Shown in pieces: positions 9,961 to 23,738 of a stretch of DNA of 64,000 bases. The DNA comes from Isoetes taiwanensis. Lineage: Eukaryota > Streptophyta > Lycopodiopsida > Isoetales > Isoetaceae. Position numbers and translations under genes: made by a program. The notes beneath the pieces were generated by a model. That model saw only the letters and a list, made by a program, of their open reading frames with translations. It did not search any database and was not told where the DNA came from. Within the stretch, counting starts at the first letter, position 1. The number at the start of each line of letters is the position of its first letter. The stretch is taken from contig JAJEKV010000003.1 in the NCBI GenBank assembly GCA_021234155.1, positions 13,387,819 to 13,451,818 of the forward strand, in the 5' to 3' direction.

Positions 9961-12651
9961 CTTCTTTGGAACAGTTAACTATCCATTTGGCATTATTTAA
10001 TTTGTCTGTTTGAAATTATTTTCTCGGTTTAGGCTTAGCATGATTTAGCTGAATTATGTTGAAAATTAGTTGCTTGTGTCCTTTCAAGAAAGTCTCGTCG
10101 CTTCCAACTTCAAGAAAGTCATGTAGTGGACCCTCAGCCTGCCGTAACCTGCTGCAGTCTTGTCCGCTAACTTTCTTTGTATTTTGTTTGGTGGGCAATG
10201 CCTAACTATCTAGTTCTTTCTTGTTGTAACTTCTATTTTTAAGATACTTGTTTGAGGATTTCTTATTACGCATATAGACGATATCATGTTACGCATATGT
10301 AGGTTTTTGCAGGCAGCTTAATTGGGTGGAAGGATTATCTGTTAAGGGTCTTTATTCTGGTTAAAATGGAAATCTTGCTGGAGTTCTACCGTAAGTGCTT
10401 TCTTGTTTATTTACAGGTTATAAATTTCCATAAAAAAACTCTATTTTACTTTGTATCAAAGACATGACTGTATGAAGAATCATAATATTTTAGACAACTT
10501 ATGAAACAAAGCAAACAATTGTTAGGACTGCTAAGAACATCCACATCCGCATGAATTTTTGGTGCTTATGACAAGCAGGTTTGCGAATGCATCATATTTT
10601 GCTTGAATGTTTAGGCATGAACGCAAGGGAAAGAGGCACAGAGAAGGAGGACCCTAAGTGAAGTTATTTATGCCCTTCAGAACTTCGTAGGAAGTAAAGG
10701 ATCATAGATGGCACAGGGGAGTGCTATTCTATCAGGGGTTCAGAGGGGCCTTACATCCTATGCCTAGAGGCAATTGAACTTGACTAACTAATTGGTTGTG
10801 TACGAACCTGTCAAGCAGAAGCTACTCAAAAAAATTCCAGAAAATTTTAGTTCAATTGCTGGTTCGAACCTCTTGTGTTTTCCTGTCATTACATAGTTTA
10901 GCACATTGGTTGTTCTTACTTGGTAAAACTGGCCATTGAAACCAATACATGATTTAAATTGAAATTCTAGTAAGAAAAGAAACCACATCTACTAGCAGGT
11001 TTAAAAATTCCTGCTTTTAATATGATGAAAACAACAAAAATTGAGGGCCCAGTACAAGTGCATAGTAAGTACAACTACATACAGTCCCAGATATGGTGAT
11101 ATGCTTGGACACACTGTTTACTACGAGCAATGGTACGGATTTATGTAGATGAGACTGAGATGCTGGTTTCTAGTGGGCAGGGAGGATAAGCTGCTACTCA
11201 ATAGTACAGAAACGGTAGAGAGAAACGACCTCTCAGCCATACAGTCCAACAATGCAATGAGAACATCAATGCTTTGTGAGGGAGATGAAAGATTATTTAC
11301 ATTTATTTTAGCTTGTCTTGTCGGGAGTTATGACAATGCATATTGCTTTTTTGCAGAACTTGAGCATGGAGCACTGCTATTGCTGAAAGTTTACGAAAAC
11401 TTAAGAGTAAGAAGTAAGAATTCATTGTTGTAGGTGTTTAATTGATGAAGGTTATCATTGTTTTGATTCTATGTTACAAGATTATCTCTTAAGGCCACTA
11501 GCAGATCATTGCAGATGCATGCTTTCGCTTTGGGGACTTTTTAATAAAATACCAATAGAGCCTGATTTGGTGAGTTGCTGAATTCTTGGGGTGTTTTGAG
11601 TGTCACGAGAAAAATGCACCTTAGATCATATGTTTGATGAATTCTGGGCAGATTAAGAAACAATTCTTATGAATTTTTTGGAGTTCTATGATAAACAAAT
11701 AAAAAAAGGATTCAGCAATTAACGATCATCTTCAGGAAGGCAAGTTGCTTGCTGCTTATGGAAGTCAGGCGTGTTTCAATAAATTAAGATCATGAATGAT
11801 ATTAGGCTGTGCCATTGGTTTAGTGGCTGTGTTTCCAGCTCAAGGATTATCCAGAAATAAGTTTGCATACTCTCTGTGTCTCTAACTCTCAACTGTGGCA
11901 AATAAGAACCTCCTTCCTTTCTAGAATTCTTCAAGTATTCTGTTTGATCTCTCATAACCTGGGCATTACAGTTTGATATTTAAATTTTGGGGTATCAAAT
12001 CATTTCATGTTTGGGGTGTCAAATCATTTCGTAAAATCATTACAAGAGTCTTGTTGGAGACTTTAATGCTTGTATAAGCCGATCTAGAACTTGAAAGTTC
12101 TATTTTTAACAAGCCGCTTTTTGAAGGGAAATTTATTGACTTCCTAGACTGAGGAAAAAATGTCTTCTGGGGCATGGGGTTCAATCTCTTTTTTAGGTGC
12201 TTTACTGCAGCTGCTTAATCTAACTTTCACGAACAACGTACGTGATGAATCTTTGTCACTTCTTTACAGTAAATTTTATGTTTACTATAGAAGAGAATAA
12301 AAAGTATTGAGTCAATCTGCCAATAGAACTTGACTTGGAAGCTCTAGTATTGCACTTGACTTGAAAGCTCTAGTATTGTAGCATTCTTAACAATCACCTC
12401 AGCAAAATGTGACTGAATACAATTGTTGCAAACAATGCTCTGTCATGATTACTACCATCTCGGTTCATAACATAAGCACACACTTGTACCATGATGTGGC
12501 TTCTGAGATAATAGGTTTGAAGCATGAGATTTGTTTTAATACTAAAATTTTCATATCAGTTGACATCATTGTCTGTTGCTCATTGCTAATTTGAAGTTAG
12601 TTTGCATGTCAATTGACACCGTATGTAGGTTGTAGTGGATATAAATTGTCA

Positions 12652-12755
12652 CTTTCTATTATCTTGCAATATTGGCCTTGTTTGGTTATCTTGCAATATT
12701 GGCCTTAGTTGGTCTTGGCTATCTTGCAATATTGGCCTTAGTTGGTCTTCTTCAA
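12652..12755. repeat. Short tandem repeat, three copies
   Basis: TATCTTGCAATATTGGCCTT occurs three times in a row, separated by TGGTT or GGTCTTGGC-type spacers. Confidence 0.9.
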
Positions 12756-12780
12756 CAAGATATCCTTGTGCGTTTTATCT

Positions 12781-12874
12781 TGAGCAAGTGCAACATGTAT
12801 CCTTGACCCCAAAAAAAAAGGGAGAGTGAGCAAGTGCAACATGTATCCTTGACCCCAAAAAAAAAGGGAGAGTG
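12781..12874. repeat. Tandem duplication of about 47 bp
   Basis: GAGCAAGTGCAACATGTATC followed by CTTGACCCC, an A-run and GGGAGAGT occurs twice in immediate succession with no differences seen. Confidence 0.9.
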
Positions 12875-14858
12875 CAGCAGAAGACTTTGGGGGAATTTTA
12901 AGCTTGAATTCACTATGCAAAATGGAAAAGGTAGTCACATCCATTAGATATAGCTTTATTATGATTTCGGAATGGAATTGAATTAAATAATGTGATAACA
13001 AAAAGTAATGAGGTCATAAAGGTGTGAAAGCAATGCCGAGTGTTAGCTTTATAGAGCATTGTTTTAAAAGATATACCAAGACAACTTAAATTGGCATATT
13101 GGTGACAATGAGGTGAGTTAAATGTTCAAAATAGAGAGAGCACAAGAATTTGAACCTATGCATGTAACTATCAAGCCTAATATGCGACCACTAGGTTGCC
13201 ACAATTTATAATGATTTTGAAGTTAAGTATCAACAGTTGCCTAGAAACCACGGATTCTAACTGTTCATTTGTTGCAAACTGGCCACTCGACTGCAGCTTT
13301 GCCAAAATGTAGGAAAAAAGGCCTATTCATGAAGAACTCAAAATAGGGTTATGATGACGAATTAAAAACTGGTTGGCTTTTGTTAATAGAGCAATATCCT
13401 TAGCATTCTGTTAACAAAGCATTATCTTGAATGTTACAACTTCTTCCTTCTTCAATGAGACCCAAATTCTTCGCAACATATGCCTAAAATACCAATCTGT
13501 GGCCATCAGCTGCAAAAGCAGATTGGGCTTGGTGAGAAGGTGGAAGCGAAGGTTGCCACTCAAAAAACTCTTTAGGAGGACAAAAAATTGCATTTTAGGT
13601 CAGCAGTCAGTATTTCATGGCCATTCATCACGTGGAATCAAAAACTATTATGGATTACAATACATATAAGTACATATAAGTAGAGAGGATTTCCATCAAC
13701 CGTTTGCAGGTTCCAAATTCACTTCCTTTGCTGCAGAGCTTCCATTAAAGGAGTTTTAAGAAGTTTGTTACAAGGCCAGATTATAACCACAAGAAACTAG
13801 TAAAATTGAAAGGGAAAGCTAGGCAGAGACTCGGGAAATGCTTTTATCAAGCAAACTTATGAACTCAATCTTTGTAGATGCATCACCTGTTTCAATCTTT
13901 GGTGAGAGTGACCAGGATGAAAACGTGAATATTGACAGCTAGAGATGTGAGGAGGCTAATAAAAGACAGACGAGAGAGATGGCAACACTTGTTTTGTTTC
14001 CTATCAAACATAAAGGCAAGGGACAAGTTCATTTCTTCCCAAATACGACCCCATGGAATTGATATTTGGTTAAGTTCGGTGGCTGAACCGCAAAAGACAA
14101 TATTTGTTAAATAAAACTATAGCTGGTTAGAGGAAGAAAATGGAGCAATATGCCATCATGTGAAAGCTAGGAAATTTTCGTGCCAATGCAGAGAACACAC
14201 TGTAGAGATTTCAACATGACACTCTCATTGTCATGGGAGGAGGGGGATTAAGTTGCCAAAATTCTATGAATGGACTAGCATACTAGGACTAGCTTGAAAG
14301 GTTCAAGAAAAGTGCAAGTTGTGGGGATCTCAAAATAGACTAATTAGACTTGCAATTAGCTTTAAAAGTTCAATACTTATTTATATAAGCATTGGAGCTA
14401 AAGTTTGTATCAGGCCAACATCTAGCATCTAAGTACAGATGCTTTATTTGAAAATGCCTCTTGTCTTTTGTAGCACATGAAAAATGGATGTGCCATAAGA
14501 TAAGATACAATGAGAAACAAAAAATAGCTATGAGATTTTATGATTGGACTGGGTACTGCAGTAACTGTATCTGCATAGATATGACAACTTCTAATATCTA
14601 AACCCTAGTTGTCCTATAAAAGCATTATTTGAAATTACTCATATAGTAGATGAAAAGGGAATGGGCCATAAGATACTTGTCTCTTATTCTTGCAATGTGG
14701 CCTGCAATATTCTAAATTAGAGAAATAGATGTTTATCAATGTTAAGAGCTTTGAGGCTCGTAAATCAATGACCTAGAATTCTTCATTGGACCATTCACGT
14801 AGAGCAGATAAGGAAACTTAGCCTACCTACTAGTAGTTAAAACAAAAGAGGATAGGAC

Positions 14859-15390
14859 AACACTTCTAGTATTATATGACACATGACACAACCATAATAG
14901 CACTTCTAGTATTATATGATACACGACACAACCATCATATATAGCAACAAGGAGTATATGACACATGACACAACCATGATGTATAGCAACGCTTCTAGTA
15001 GTATATAACACATGAGAATAGAATAGAATAGAATAGAATAGAATAGAATAGAATAGAATAGAATAGACTTTTTATCGTCCATGGAGACCAATTGGCCTAT
15101 GGGATCCAAACAAAAAGAGAGCAGCACAATGACACGTGACAATGACAAGTGACACAACCGTGATATATAGCAATACTTGTAGTAGTATATGACACAAGGC
15201 AATGACACGTGGCACAACTATGATATAACAATATTTCTAGTATTATATGTTATGTGACACAGTCATGTTATAAAACGATACACTTGCTATCATACACTTG
15301 CAAGCAAGACATAAAAGTAACTACTAGTATTGTATGACACGTGACACAACTATAGCAACACTTCTATGACAAGTGAGACTAATGGCATGC
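14859..15390. repeat. Minisatellite of ATGACACRTGACACAACC-type units
   Basis: At least six imperfect units of about 40-60 bp combine CAACACTTCTAGTAGTATAT-like and GACACGTGACACAACC-like segments. The array is interrupted at about 15015-15112 by a retroposon 3' tail, so the array predates or hosted that insertion. Confidence 0.75.
15014..15112 (-). mobile_element. Isolated LINE 3' end with (AATAG)n tail
   Basis: On the plus strand an (AATAG)n run is followed by TTTTTATCGTCCATGGAGACC, then AATTGGCCTATGGG. The same arrangement ends the LINE copies near 25.2 kb and 41.08 kb, so this is a severely 5'-truncated copy in minus orientation, only the last 50-60 bp plus the tail. Confidence 0.75.
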
Positions 15391-17298
15391 CAAACATGAC
15401 ATTTGACATATGTCATAAGTTTCTCAATACAGGAGACATAAAAGTGAGTAGCAATATATATGACATAAGGGCGGGGTCACATGAAGATGCCGACATCGAT
15501 CAATAGATGTCAAAAACCTAAAACAAAAGGAACACATGTAGTTTTCTGATATGAAAGAACCATGTTGGCGTCTATCTCTTCCACCGATTCTCTACTCGGT
15601 TGAAAGGAGTCATATCAACATGAATCCTTTGGATCTCAACACGTGGTAAATCTGAGAACACTTGGCAACGCGAAGTTCTGAGCAGGAAGAAGAACAGTGC
15701 AGGAGCTCCGGTGCAGTTGACATCTTCATGCGACCCTGTCCAGATTTAGAAGCCGACATGAAGGAATTGCCGTCATGTGACCATACCCTAAGGCATGCCA
15801 CATTTTTAAATTATACAATTGGAGTGAGATGCATTTTTTGTTTGTTATATAAAATATAACAGGTGCATTTAGTGTTGGTTTTATTGCATCTGGTAGCTTC
15901 ACATTGTGCTTAAGGCTCAAAACTTTATGTTGCGCATCTTTGGTATTTTTTTCTTTTGGCCTCTGCATGCCTTTTTGCTAGTTTTTTCTTTGCTAATTTA
16001 ACCTAACCTAATGGCGGGTCTGAAGGGACCTTAAGGCTCAGATTTCACCAGTTGCGGAAACAAATTAATGAGCCACACAAGTGAGGAGTTTAAAAAAATT
16101 ATTGTATATAAATTATATGACCTACCCTTGACATTTGAATTAGGAATATTTTTAGCCTCCCATATTACAGTATCAAACAAGGGTTTGCTCCTTTGGACAA
16201 CCAAAAATTATACTCCTAGATAAGTAGGCATGCATGCAAAATATGGCTAAAATCTTCTTAAAACACAATTTTCATATTTCTTTTTCATTAACATCGTTCT
16301 TGGCGCCTGCTTGCCTGCCTGCCTGCCTGTTTCTGTCTTAAACAAAGTCATCTTTCCAAAACCACTAAGCAGAAAATTCACGTCCCCTCCCCCCTCCAAT
16401 CCTGATGCATCAACATCATATTGCTAAGGCCCTTTGCTTGAAAACCCTTCGCGGCGTGGTTTTTTAATCCTGGAAATAATAGGCCTGTTGTGTTCTTACT
16501 TTCTTTGTTTGGGTCCTACGCCTCTTGGTCACCATGGACGAAAAAATTCAATCAATCTTGTTTGATCAAGTCCACTCGACTCTTTTGTTCATAGGTGCAA
16601 GTGGAATTGATATTTGAAATGTCGTGTAGATGCTCTCATATTACTTAGATATATCAAACACGTGGACAAAAGGCCAAATTATGTATCTTTGTACGCATTC
16701 TAAGGATGGTTTGATAAAGAGGGAAAGAATATGCATGCCATATTTTCCGTATTTAGATATGATATTTTTGTTCAGAATACAATTCCTCACGTTTGTTCTC
16801 AACGTAAAAGCACATGGAATGCCCTCGAAATTTTTGAATGTTTGTATGTGACGCGAGAGAATATATTTTGAAATACTGCAATAAATGACCTTGGATTTAC
16901 TCAATTGGAAGCCCAACGAATTAACAGCTATTGTTTTTGTTTGATGCATTCAATAATATAGTATTTGGGTGTGACTTCATGCTATACATCTACTCTAGAT
17001 ATTGAACTTAATGGTATGTATTTAAAAGCAGAATACAATGTGAAATGCTCCCGTTAATATGTGCGTTAAATGTGCGAGCATAGAAAATGCATGCCAACAC
17101 CATCAACGCAATTTGGGCTTATAGAATGGCGACATTTGTCACCAGTTGAGCTTGAGTCGTGGTATGGGGTGCGTATTCTCTACACACGTAAAACAAGCTC
17201 CAAGGTTCGACATGTTCATGTTCTTCTTTTCGATGGAGGAATTAAGAAGTCCAGAGAAAGAAAATGAAAGATATTAAGCAATCCTCAAACCTCGAGAA
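15391..17298. other. Region upstream of the syntaxin gene
   Basis: No gene is recognised. It contains a GCCTGCTTGCCTGCCTGCC simple repeat near 16.31 kb. It should include the promoter and 5' untranslated region of the syntaxin gene, but I cannot point to a specific TATA box or transcription start. Confidence 0.4.
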
Positions 17299-20200
17299 AT
17301 GAATGATCTTCTTGGGGTATGCCACATCCAATGCTATTTTGCAACAAATTTCTAACTTATAGCATGGGTTCTAAATCTGTGCATAGCAAAACTATATATG
17401 CACTAGAGTTGTAGGTCTTATACTATAAATTTCTAGCAATTGATCATAACGAATAGTTTTAAACATATTGTGAGTTGCTATTTACCTCATAACAGGAACT
17501 TCCCAATGCTGGCCGGAGCATTAGTGATGATGCAACTATTGAAATCAGAGAAAATCAGATAACAGATGATACAGATACCTCAGACATATCCCACTTCTTC
17601 GAAGAGGTTTGTAGTCTATCCAGAGTTTAACACTATCTCTTTTGTGAATCAAGCAGGGGTATAACGACAGGGTTGGAAATTTTGAATATAGTAAAAGTGA
17701 GGGGACTCTATGAGGATGGCCAATTTCTTTGAGAGTATACAGCATGCAACTGCTTTGCAACTTCTGCAGAGAACTATGATTAGAAGCTTATTTTTTTTGG
17801 CCAACAAATATAAGCGAGATAACTCAAAACTGCTCATAACGGCATTGGTTAAGCATAAATCTACATTCTTTCTTCCATGAGGCATAGAGCTTTTGATGTA
17901 TTTATCATATGCGTGTGTGTGTTTTTCATAAAAAAAGAACAAAGAAGTCTTAAATGTTAATTTATCAAGGCCAAGGATAGATTTCAGAAGTAAAGTTACA
18001 TGTACAAAGATCTCATCTTCACAAAAAGTCCTTTGTCTCATCTTACCAAGAAGTCCGCTTGCTTAAAGGTGAATTGCTATAGAGAGAATTGATTGTCTCT
18101 CTCATGTGATCATAGGTGGGAGGTATCAAAAATGATATTGCAGGAATCCATAAAGGTCTTCAAAAGTTACGGGTATGTGCACATTATTCCCTTCATTTGG
18201 CACAAATTGATAATAAAACGTTAATCAATGGATGTTGATTTATTGATGGTTTGTATCTAATGAATCAAGTTCATCTTTTATTTTAGTATTCAATTCTGAT
18301 TGGATATATATTTCTCAAACATTTTTTGGCTGTAAATTTGTATAGTGTATATTTTGCATGTGAGTAGCTCTGAATGACATTGAATTTTTGTCCTAATATA
18401 GGCCATGATCTATTGACTATCTATCATCAACTTAATTCAAATTTGTTGAATGAGATTCTCTAATACTGACAAAGCACACAAAGTTATTATAATATAAGAA
18501 TCAACAGATATACTGCTACCATTAGTATTCGAGACTAAACGACATACTTGCAGGACATACACGAGGAAATACAAAGCACAACAAAAGCATCTGTTGTAAA
18601 TGGTTGTTACAAGAACCCTGTTGCTGTATTCCAATTTCTCAGAAAATTTGATGCACCAATTTGTTAATTTGTAGCTTTAAAAAAACGAATGGAGGCTGAC
18701 ATTGATGGAGTGATCAAAGCAGCCCAAAATGTCAAAGGGAAAGTAGAGGCACTCGATAAAGCAGTAAGTCACTTGGCTTGTATAGTTCCAAAATGAAGTT
18801 TATTGAACTAATGTATGTTCTTTCTTACAGAATATAGCAAGTCGCAAAAAATCAGGCTGTGGAGAAGGAAGTACGGTGGACCGTACACGAATTTCTATGA
18901 CTGCGTAAGGTGTCCATGATCAACCTGTTGAGTGAGTGGGATAATTGGTTGCCATGATCTGAAACAATGGTTTTATTCTATTGCATGTTTATTTATTCAA
19001 TGGCTTGCAGCTTCAAAATTATTTTGCAGAACATTGAAGAAGAAGCTGAAAGAGGTTTTACAGGAGTTCCAGGCATGTTTAATAATAGGTTCCTTTTAAG
19101 ATTCTAAATATCTTAGGTGCTGGAAAACCCATCTCATATATCAGAATGATGAGGATGGTTTTAACGTGGAACTTTAGCACTCCTATCTTTAATAAGTGCT
19201 CAATGCAAAATTAAGTTCTTAGTATATAGATTCCATGTTAACTTCATTTTGTCAAATGCTTAAATATCACATCCTACAGATATCTTTTGGCACTTGTTCT
19301 GGAAGTCCACAGTCCAACTTGTTTGCACTATTTAATGACGTGCGTGAACTATATCATTGCAGAATGGTGTCCCCGATGTTTTTTCTATTTGCCCTGAATG
19401 CCTAAAACAATAAAGTATTATTCTATCATTCTTTCTATTATACTATCACATCCACCCTTGCATATGGCATTAATGTGTTAATGTGATGTATATAAACAAG
19501 AGAAGTCACCTAGAAATAGATGGCTTTCTTTCTCTATCTTGTTCTCATTCTAGTTTTGATAGTTCTGTTCAAAATTCTTTGTGACTGTTAGACGTTCCCC
19601 ACCCTAATTATGACAAGACTAGTTACAAGAGAGTATATCGTTTTAACATTGCATTTTACAGGAGACAAGGCAGAAATTTCAAGATGACTATAAACAGGTT
19701 GTTGAGAGGAGGATATTTACAGGTCTTATCCCTCTGCCTCTCCTCGCTCCCCTAAGATTGGATAGCATTAAATCTTGCTTTGTTTCTTATTTTTTCACTC
19801 CAACTACTTGGTTTTAGACAATAAATTTTTTAGTACAAATTTAGTTATGAAATATATGTCTTTAAGTGCATTCTTAATTCGCCCCTATCTATGTTCTTGT
19901 ATTAATTGGTCTCATAAACCCATCCGGCCCGAGGGCTCCCTAAGATGAGGCATGTCCACATTCAAAATTTTGCAGATCAAGTGGTAACATTTATATGCAA
20001 GATAGGCAACTCTCAACAGGATCATTAACGCCTTGTATGGTTGGCTCTTATGTCCTCGAAAGGGCATAAAGGAATTTATTGTATGCTAAGGCTTCATCCG
20101 TCAGACTGCCTCATGGAACACTTGTAGAAAGAGGGAAATCAACTTATTTGGCATGATCTACAACAGTCCATGAGTCCAAAAAATCTCCCAGGGATGCAGT

Positions 20201-22020
20201 TAATTTCCTCAATGTTCTAATAATATTTCGGGATGTGGAAACAAGATGCCATATCAAAGGACAGTTTTTTCAATGGGTAGCAAGAAAAGGCTTCATAGTT
20301 CAATATACCACATATGATCGTACAAGATCTAGAGAACTTAAAATTTTAATGAATACTAATATTGAAGGACAGGACCTTTGTATAATGTTGTGGTGGTTTT
20401 CTATATCTATATAGTATAAGTAGATGGTGCGCTTTGTTCATTATTTTCACATTTGACACAATCAAGCAAGCATTTGAATTATGTAAAACCATTTCTGCCT
20501 GGTACCTAAAAGCCTATGATGACATAATAATTGGAAATATATATTCAAAATTGAAACTTGAAGCTGAAACGAAAAGCAACCTATAGATATGGAATCATTG
20601 TTAAGGGGCAAATGACTATGAGCCAATCACCGGATATTTTTTATTTAATGTGCATTCTTCTTGCCATTGCAGAGATACAACTAGTTTCTCATCATTTTTT
20701 TTATATTTATGAATTTTTGAAATTTTCTCTTTTGCATGGTTTGCAGTTACTGGTCAAAAGGCTGATGAGGAGGTCAGCCTCTATCGTGAATTTTAGGTTA
20801 TTTTTCTTTTGTTTCCTGTAGCATTAAAGATATTAACATATATGCCCTTAGGTTGTGGAACACTTAATAGAGACGGGGGATAGTGAAAATATTTTCCAGA
20901 AAGCTATACTAGAGCAAGGACGTGGGCAGGTAAACCTCCTATGTCTATCTTCTATGTAGTTACGTTTTATGATTTGCTTATGTTCAAATGCAGATAATGG
21001 AAACACTTTTGGAGATTCAAGAACGTCATGATGCAGTCAAAGATGTTGAAAGAAAGCTATTGGATTTGCACCAGGTATTGACACGTTTGTATGTGCTTCG
21101 TCGAACGCCTGACTTTGCTTTCTATATCTGTGGTGCTCTTATGTTCGGCTTGGCTAAAGAATATTATCTAGAGCTTGACCTCTAAAGATCGATGGGTTGG
21201 GAAAGCATATTGTGTAATTGGCAGATTACCATGTTTCATTCTGCAAAGGAATCATATAATGGTTGCCATTGAAAATGTGGTTCTTTTTCTCGGGGTTGAT
21301 TGACATAGTCTCCCTTGGCTTACCTGCTTATGATGGATCTATAATGAATTAGCTACAGTTCCTGGAACTAATTTTGTAGCTTCATTAACCTGATTAAAAA
21401 TGTATGCAACTGAACTAGTTAAGAGTATGTACATGCCATTTATATGTGCATCGTTTAAAAGGTAATCACAAGAATTTGGATGCTATGTAACATGTGTTCC
21501 TTATAGATCTTTTTGGATATGGCTGTACTAGTTGAAGCACAAGGAGAGTTGCTTGATGACATTGAAACACAAGTGAGTGATTGTTGAGTTAAGGCTAACA
21601 TTCAATTTCCTACTCTAGTTGCACTTAGTTTCAGTCATACTATATCAGAAATCTGATTAATGTTTGGTCACCAAAGTAATTCGTATAATATGGTAACATA
21701 GCTAATTAAGAATGATAGGAAGGAGCATAAAATGGGATATGATCAGTCATCACCTAATGCATTTTGGTGCATGTTACTAGAATGTGCATTAATGAAAGGT
21801 TATATAAATCCATATAACCTTATGCAACCTCTATATTATTTCTTTACAGGTTTCAAAGGCAGCTGACCACATTGCAAGCGGCTTCAAAGCATTACAAACA
21901 GTTAAACAGTTGCAAAAGAGTAGTAGAAAATGCATGTGCATTGGAATTGTCCTGCTCCTCATCATTATCATAATTATTGTGGTTTCTGTAGCTGAGCCTT
22001 GGAGAACCAAAAGGGCTTGA
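17299..22020 (+). CDS. Qa-SNARE syntaxin, SYP1/SYP13-like, 13 exons, 307 aa
   Basis: Plasma-membrane-type syntaxin that would pair with other SNAREs to fuse secretory vesicles. Exons: 17299-17316, 17496-17606, 18116-18172, 18554-18602, 18675-18763, 18831-18904, 19030-19072, 19662-19722, 20747-20772, 20852-20929, 20994-21074, 21507-21572, 21850-22020. They sum to 924 bp with every phase consistent. The start MNDLLG and the following ELP match the N-terminus of plant SYP13 proteins. The Habc-type helices fill residues 35-165. The SNARE motif spans about 203-265, with the zero-layer Gln241 in [14 protein letters not shown] single membrane anchor at 279-299 ([18 protein letters not shown]) precedes a short luminal tail EPWRTKRA. 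Length equals the family norm of about 305. All donors are GT except intron 7 (GC). SYP13 rather than SYP11/12 is judged from overall likeness, less certain. Confidence 0.96.
19073..19661 (+). other. GC-AG intron in the syntaxin gene (intron 7)
   Basis: Exon 7 ends GAGTTCCAG and is followed by GCATGT, then the intron ends in TTTTACAG before exon 8 (GAGACAAGG). Joining at the GC keeps the frame and gives EFQ directly before the next helix, matching the family. The nearest GT upstream (19055) would delete six conserved residues. GC-AG introns are a known minor class and are normally handled by the major spliceosome. Confidence 0.85.
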
Positions 22021-22960
22021 TTCATTTTTAATGTTATGAGTTTGTGCTAGAAAAAATAGGTTGTTAAAAAAGGTAAGTTAAAAAAAAAAGAGGTCCATTA
22101 ACCAGACCAATGCTCTTTTGTGTTCTCTCCTTATTGTACATCACATACTGCAACTAAAATCTGCTCAAATGATCTCCACTCTAACATATGGCCTAGTTTT
22201 CTCATAAACTTGGGGATTTCAATATGGGGAAAATGGGTTTGTTCATGAAATCTCCAAGATTTTTTTTATCAATGATGTCCTCCATTAATAAATATTCTAA
22301 AGTTAATATGAGAGGCGCCTTTCATGCATGTCAAATCTGGCGATGGCTCACAAATTTGGCAATCGCGAGCAAAGGAACATATAAGGGCGCACATAAAACT
22401 ATAGACTCAAAGCTCTCAATTGCCTTAGGGACTTTTAACTTCAGGATTTGCCAATACCCATGAAGACATTATAAGAAATTGCCATACACAATGGTGTCTT
22501 GCCCTTCTTCATTGTACAAGAAAACTTCCTCTTCTAAGGGACTTCTGACTTGAGGACTCAAGGTTCTTTTAGTATCAGAACAAGGTTGAATATCCCATGA
22601 CGATTTTCATGTACTTGAGGACAAACAAGAAAGAATTGAGCAGCTTAGCATCATTGTGACAATGTGGGAAGGCACGAAGAATAATGTGGAGAATGCTTTG
22701 ATACCTTGCAGTTGCAGTTTGTGGAGTATGTCTTGCACTGGAAAAACTATGATCCATCCATAATGTGGTGAGCAAACAGAACAAACCTATTAGTGCTAAG
22801 GATATACTTGCAAGTGTAAAAGGTTATCAATGGGACTTGCCTTTTTATGAGTTTTTTGCTTTATCTAGAGTTAAAGGTAATAGAGACATCATGGTTGGCT
22901 TTAGCTTATGCAGAAAGGCACCATAATGTGGCTACCGATTGTTGTGGCCAAGAAAAGACT
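22021..22960. other. Downstream flank of the syntaxin gene
   Basis: Presumed 3' untranslated region and intergenic sequence. No further gene is recognised. Confidence 0.4.
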
Positions 22961-22964
22961 TATT

Positions 22965-23738
22965 CACAAACCATTAACATCCAACATATAATAGAATAAA
23001 AATGAAATCCCCCAACACCATTGACATTAACAACCAACACATAACTACCATTGACATTAATTAACACAACCATTGGGTCCAACACATTTAAATTAAAATC
23101 CCCCTTAAACCCCCTTTGGTTTGGGTGCATATTTACACGGGGGGTGACGTAGGGCAGCGAGAGCCCTCATAATTGTATTTTGCACGTACAAAATCAACAC
23201 CATATAATATTCCGTTTGAAATCTTATAGTATTTTGCGAATCTTGTTATACAGTATAACAAATTTTGTACTTGCATACCCCACAAATGAGGAACTTTACG
23301 TACGGTGTAGATTAAGGAATAAGGGGTGAATATGCCTATCCAACAGCTCTCGTTGCCCGGAGTCACCCCCGTGTGAATATGCACCCAAACCAAAGGGGGT
23401 TTAAGGGGGATTTTAATTTAAATGTGTTGGACCCAATGGTTGTGTTAATTAATGTCAATGGTAGTTATGTGTTGGTTGTTAATGTCAATGGTTGTTATGT
23501 GTTGGTTGTTATGTGTTGGGGGATTTAATTTTTATATGTTGGATGTTAATGGTTTGTGTTACAAAATTTTTTTTTTGGCCCCTTCGGATCCTTAGGGACG
23601 TCCCCCCCCCCCCCGGTGTGACAAAAATTTTAGAATTCAAACCAGGAAAAAACTAGAATTTATTTGAGGCTTTCATCACCTTTAGCTTTTGAATTTGATC
23701 ATAATAAAACAAATAGAACATAAGTAAAAGTTACCATA
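22965..23738. mobile_element. Long-armed inverted-repeat (foldback) element, copy A
   Basis: Two arms of about 200 bp are inverted copies of each other: 22965 to about 23166, starting CACAAACCATTAACATCC, and about 23340-23558, ending GGATGTTAATGGTTTGTG. The central loop of about 170 bp is unique. The inner arm ends carry CCCCCTTTGGTTTGGGTGC and its complement. A further 180 bp on the right (to TTACCATA at 23738) is shared with copy B near 41.1-41.62 kb, so the mobile unit is larger than the hairpin. It has no coding capacity. The class (MITE, foldback or other) is undetermined because no target duplication is evident. Confidence 0.8.

Larger units (their letters stand above)
8960..14850. other. 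Intergenic DNA without a recognised gene
   Basis: AT-rich sequence in which I see no coding unit with recognisable motifs or convincing exon structure. Small tandem repeats are listed separately (9700-9960, 12650-12760, 12780-12875). A 94-codon open frame at 11149-11433 (plus) has no recognised motif and is probably chance. Confidence 0.5.

Noticed and set aside
12738-13001. A short frame with repeated LFFWGQGYMLHLL text as a small repeat protein
   Set aside because: It is the translation of the 47-bp tandem duplication.
14859-15390. Regularly spaced repeats as a CRISPR-like array
   Set aside because: Repeat units are imperfect and spacers are themselves repeated; plant nuclear context.
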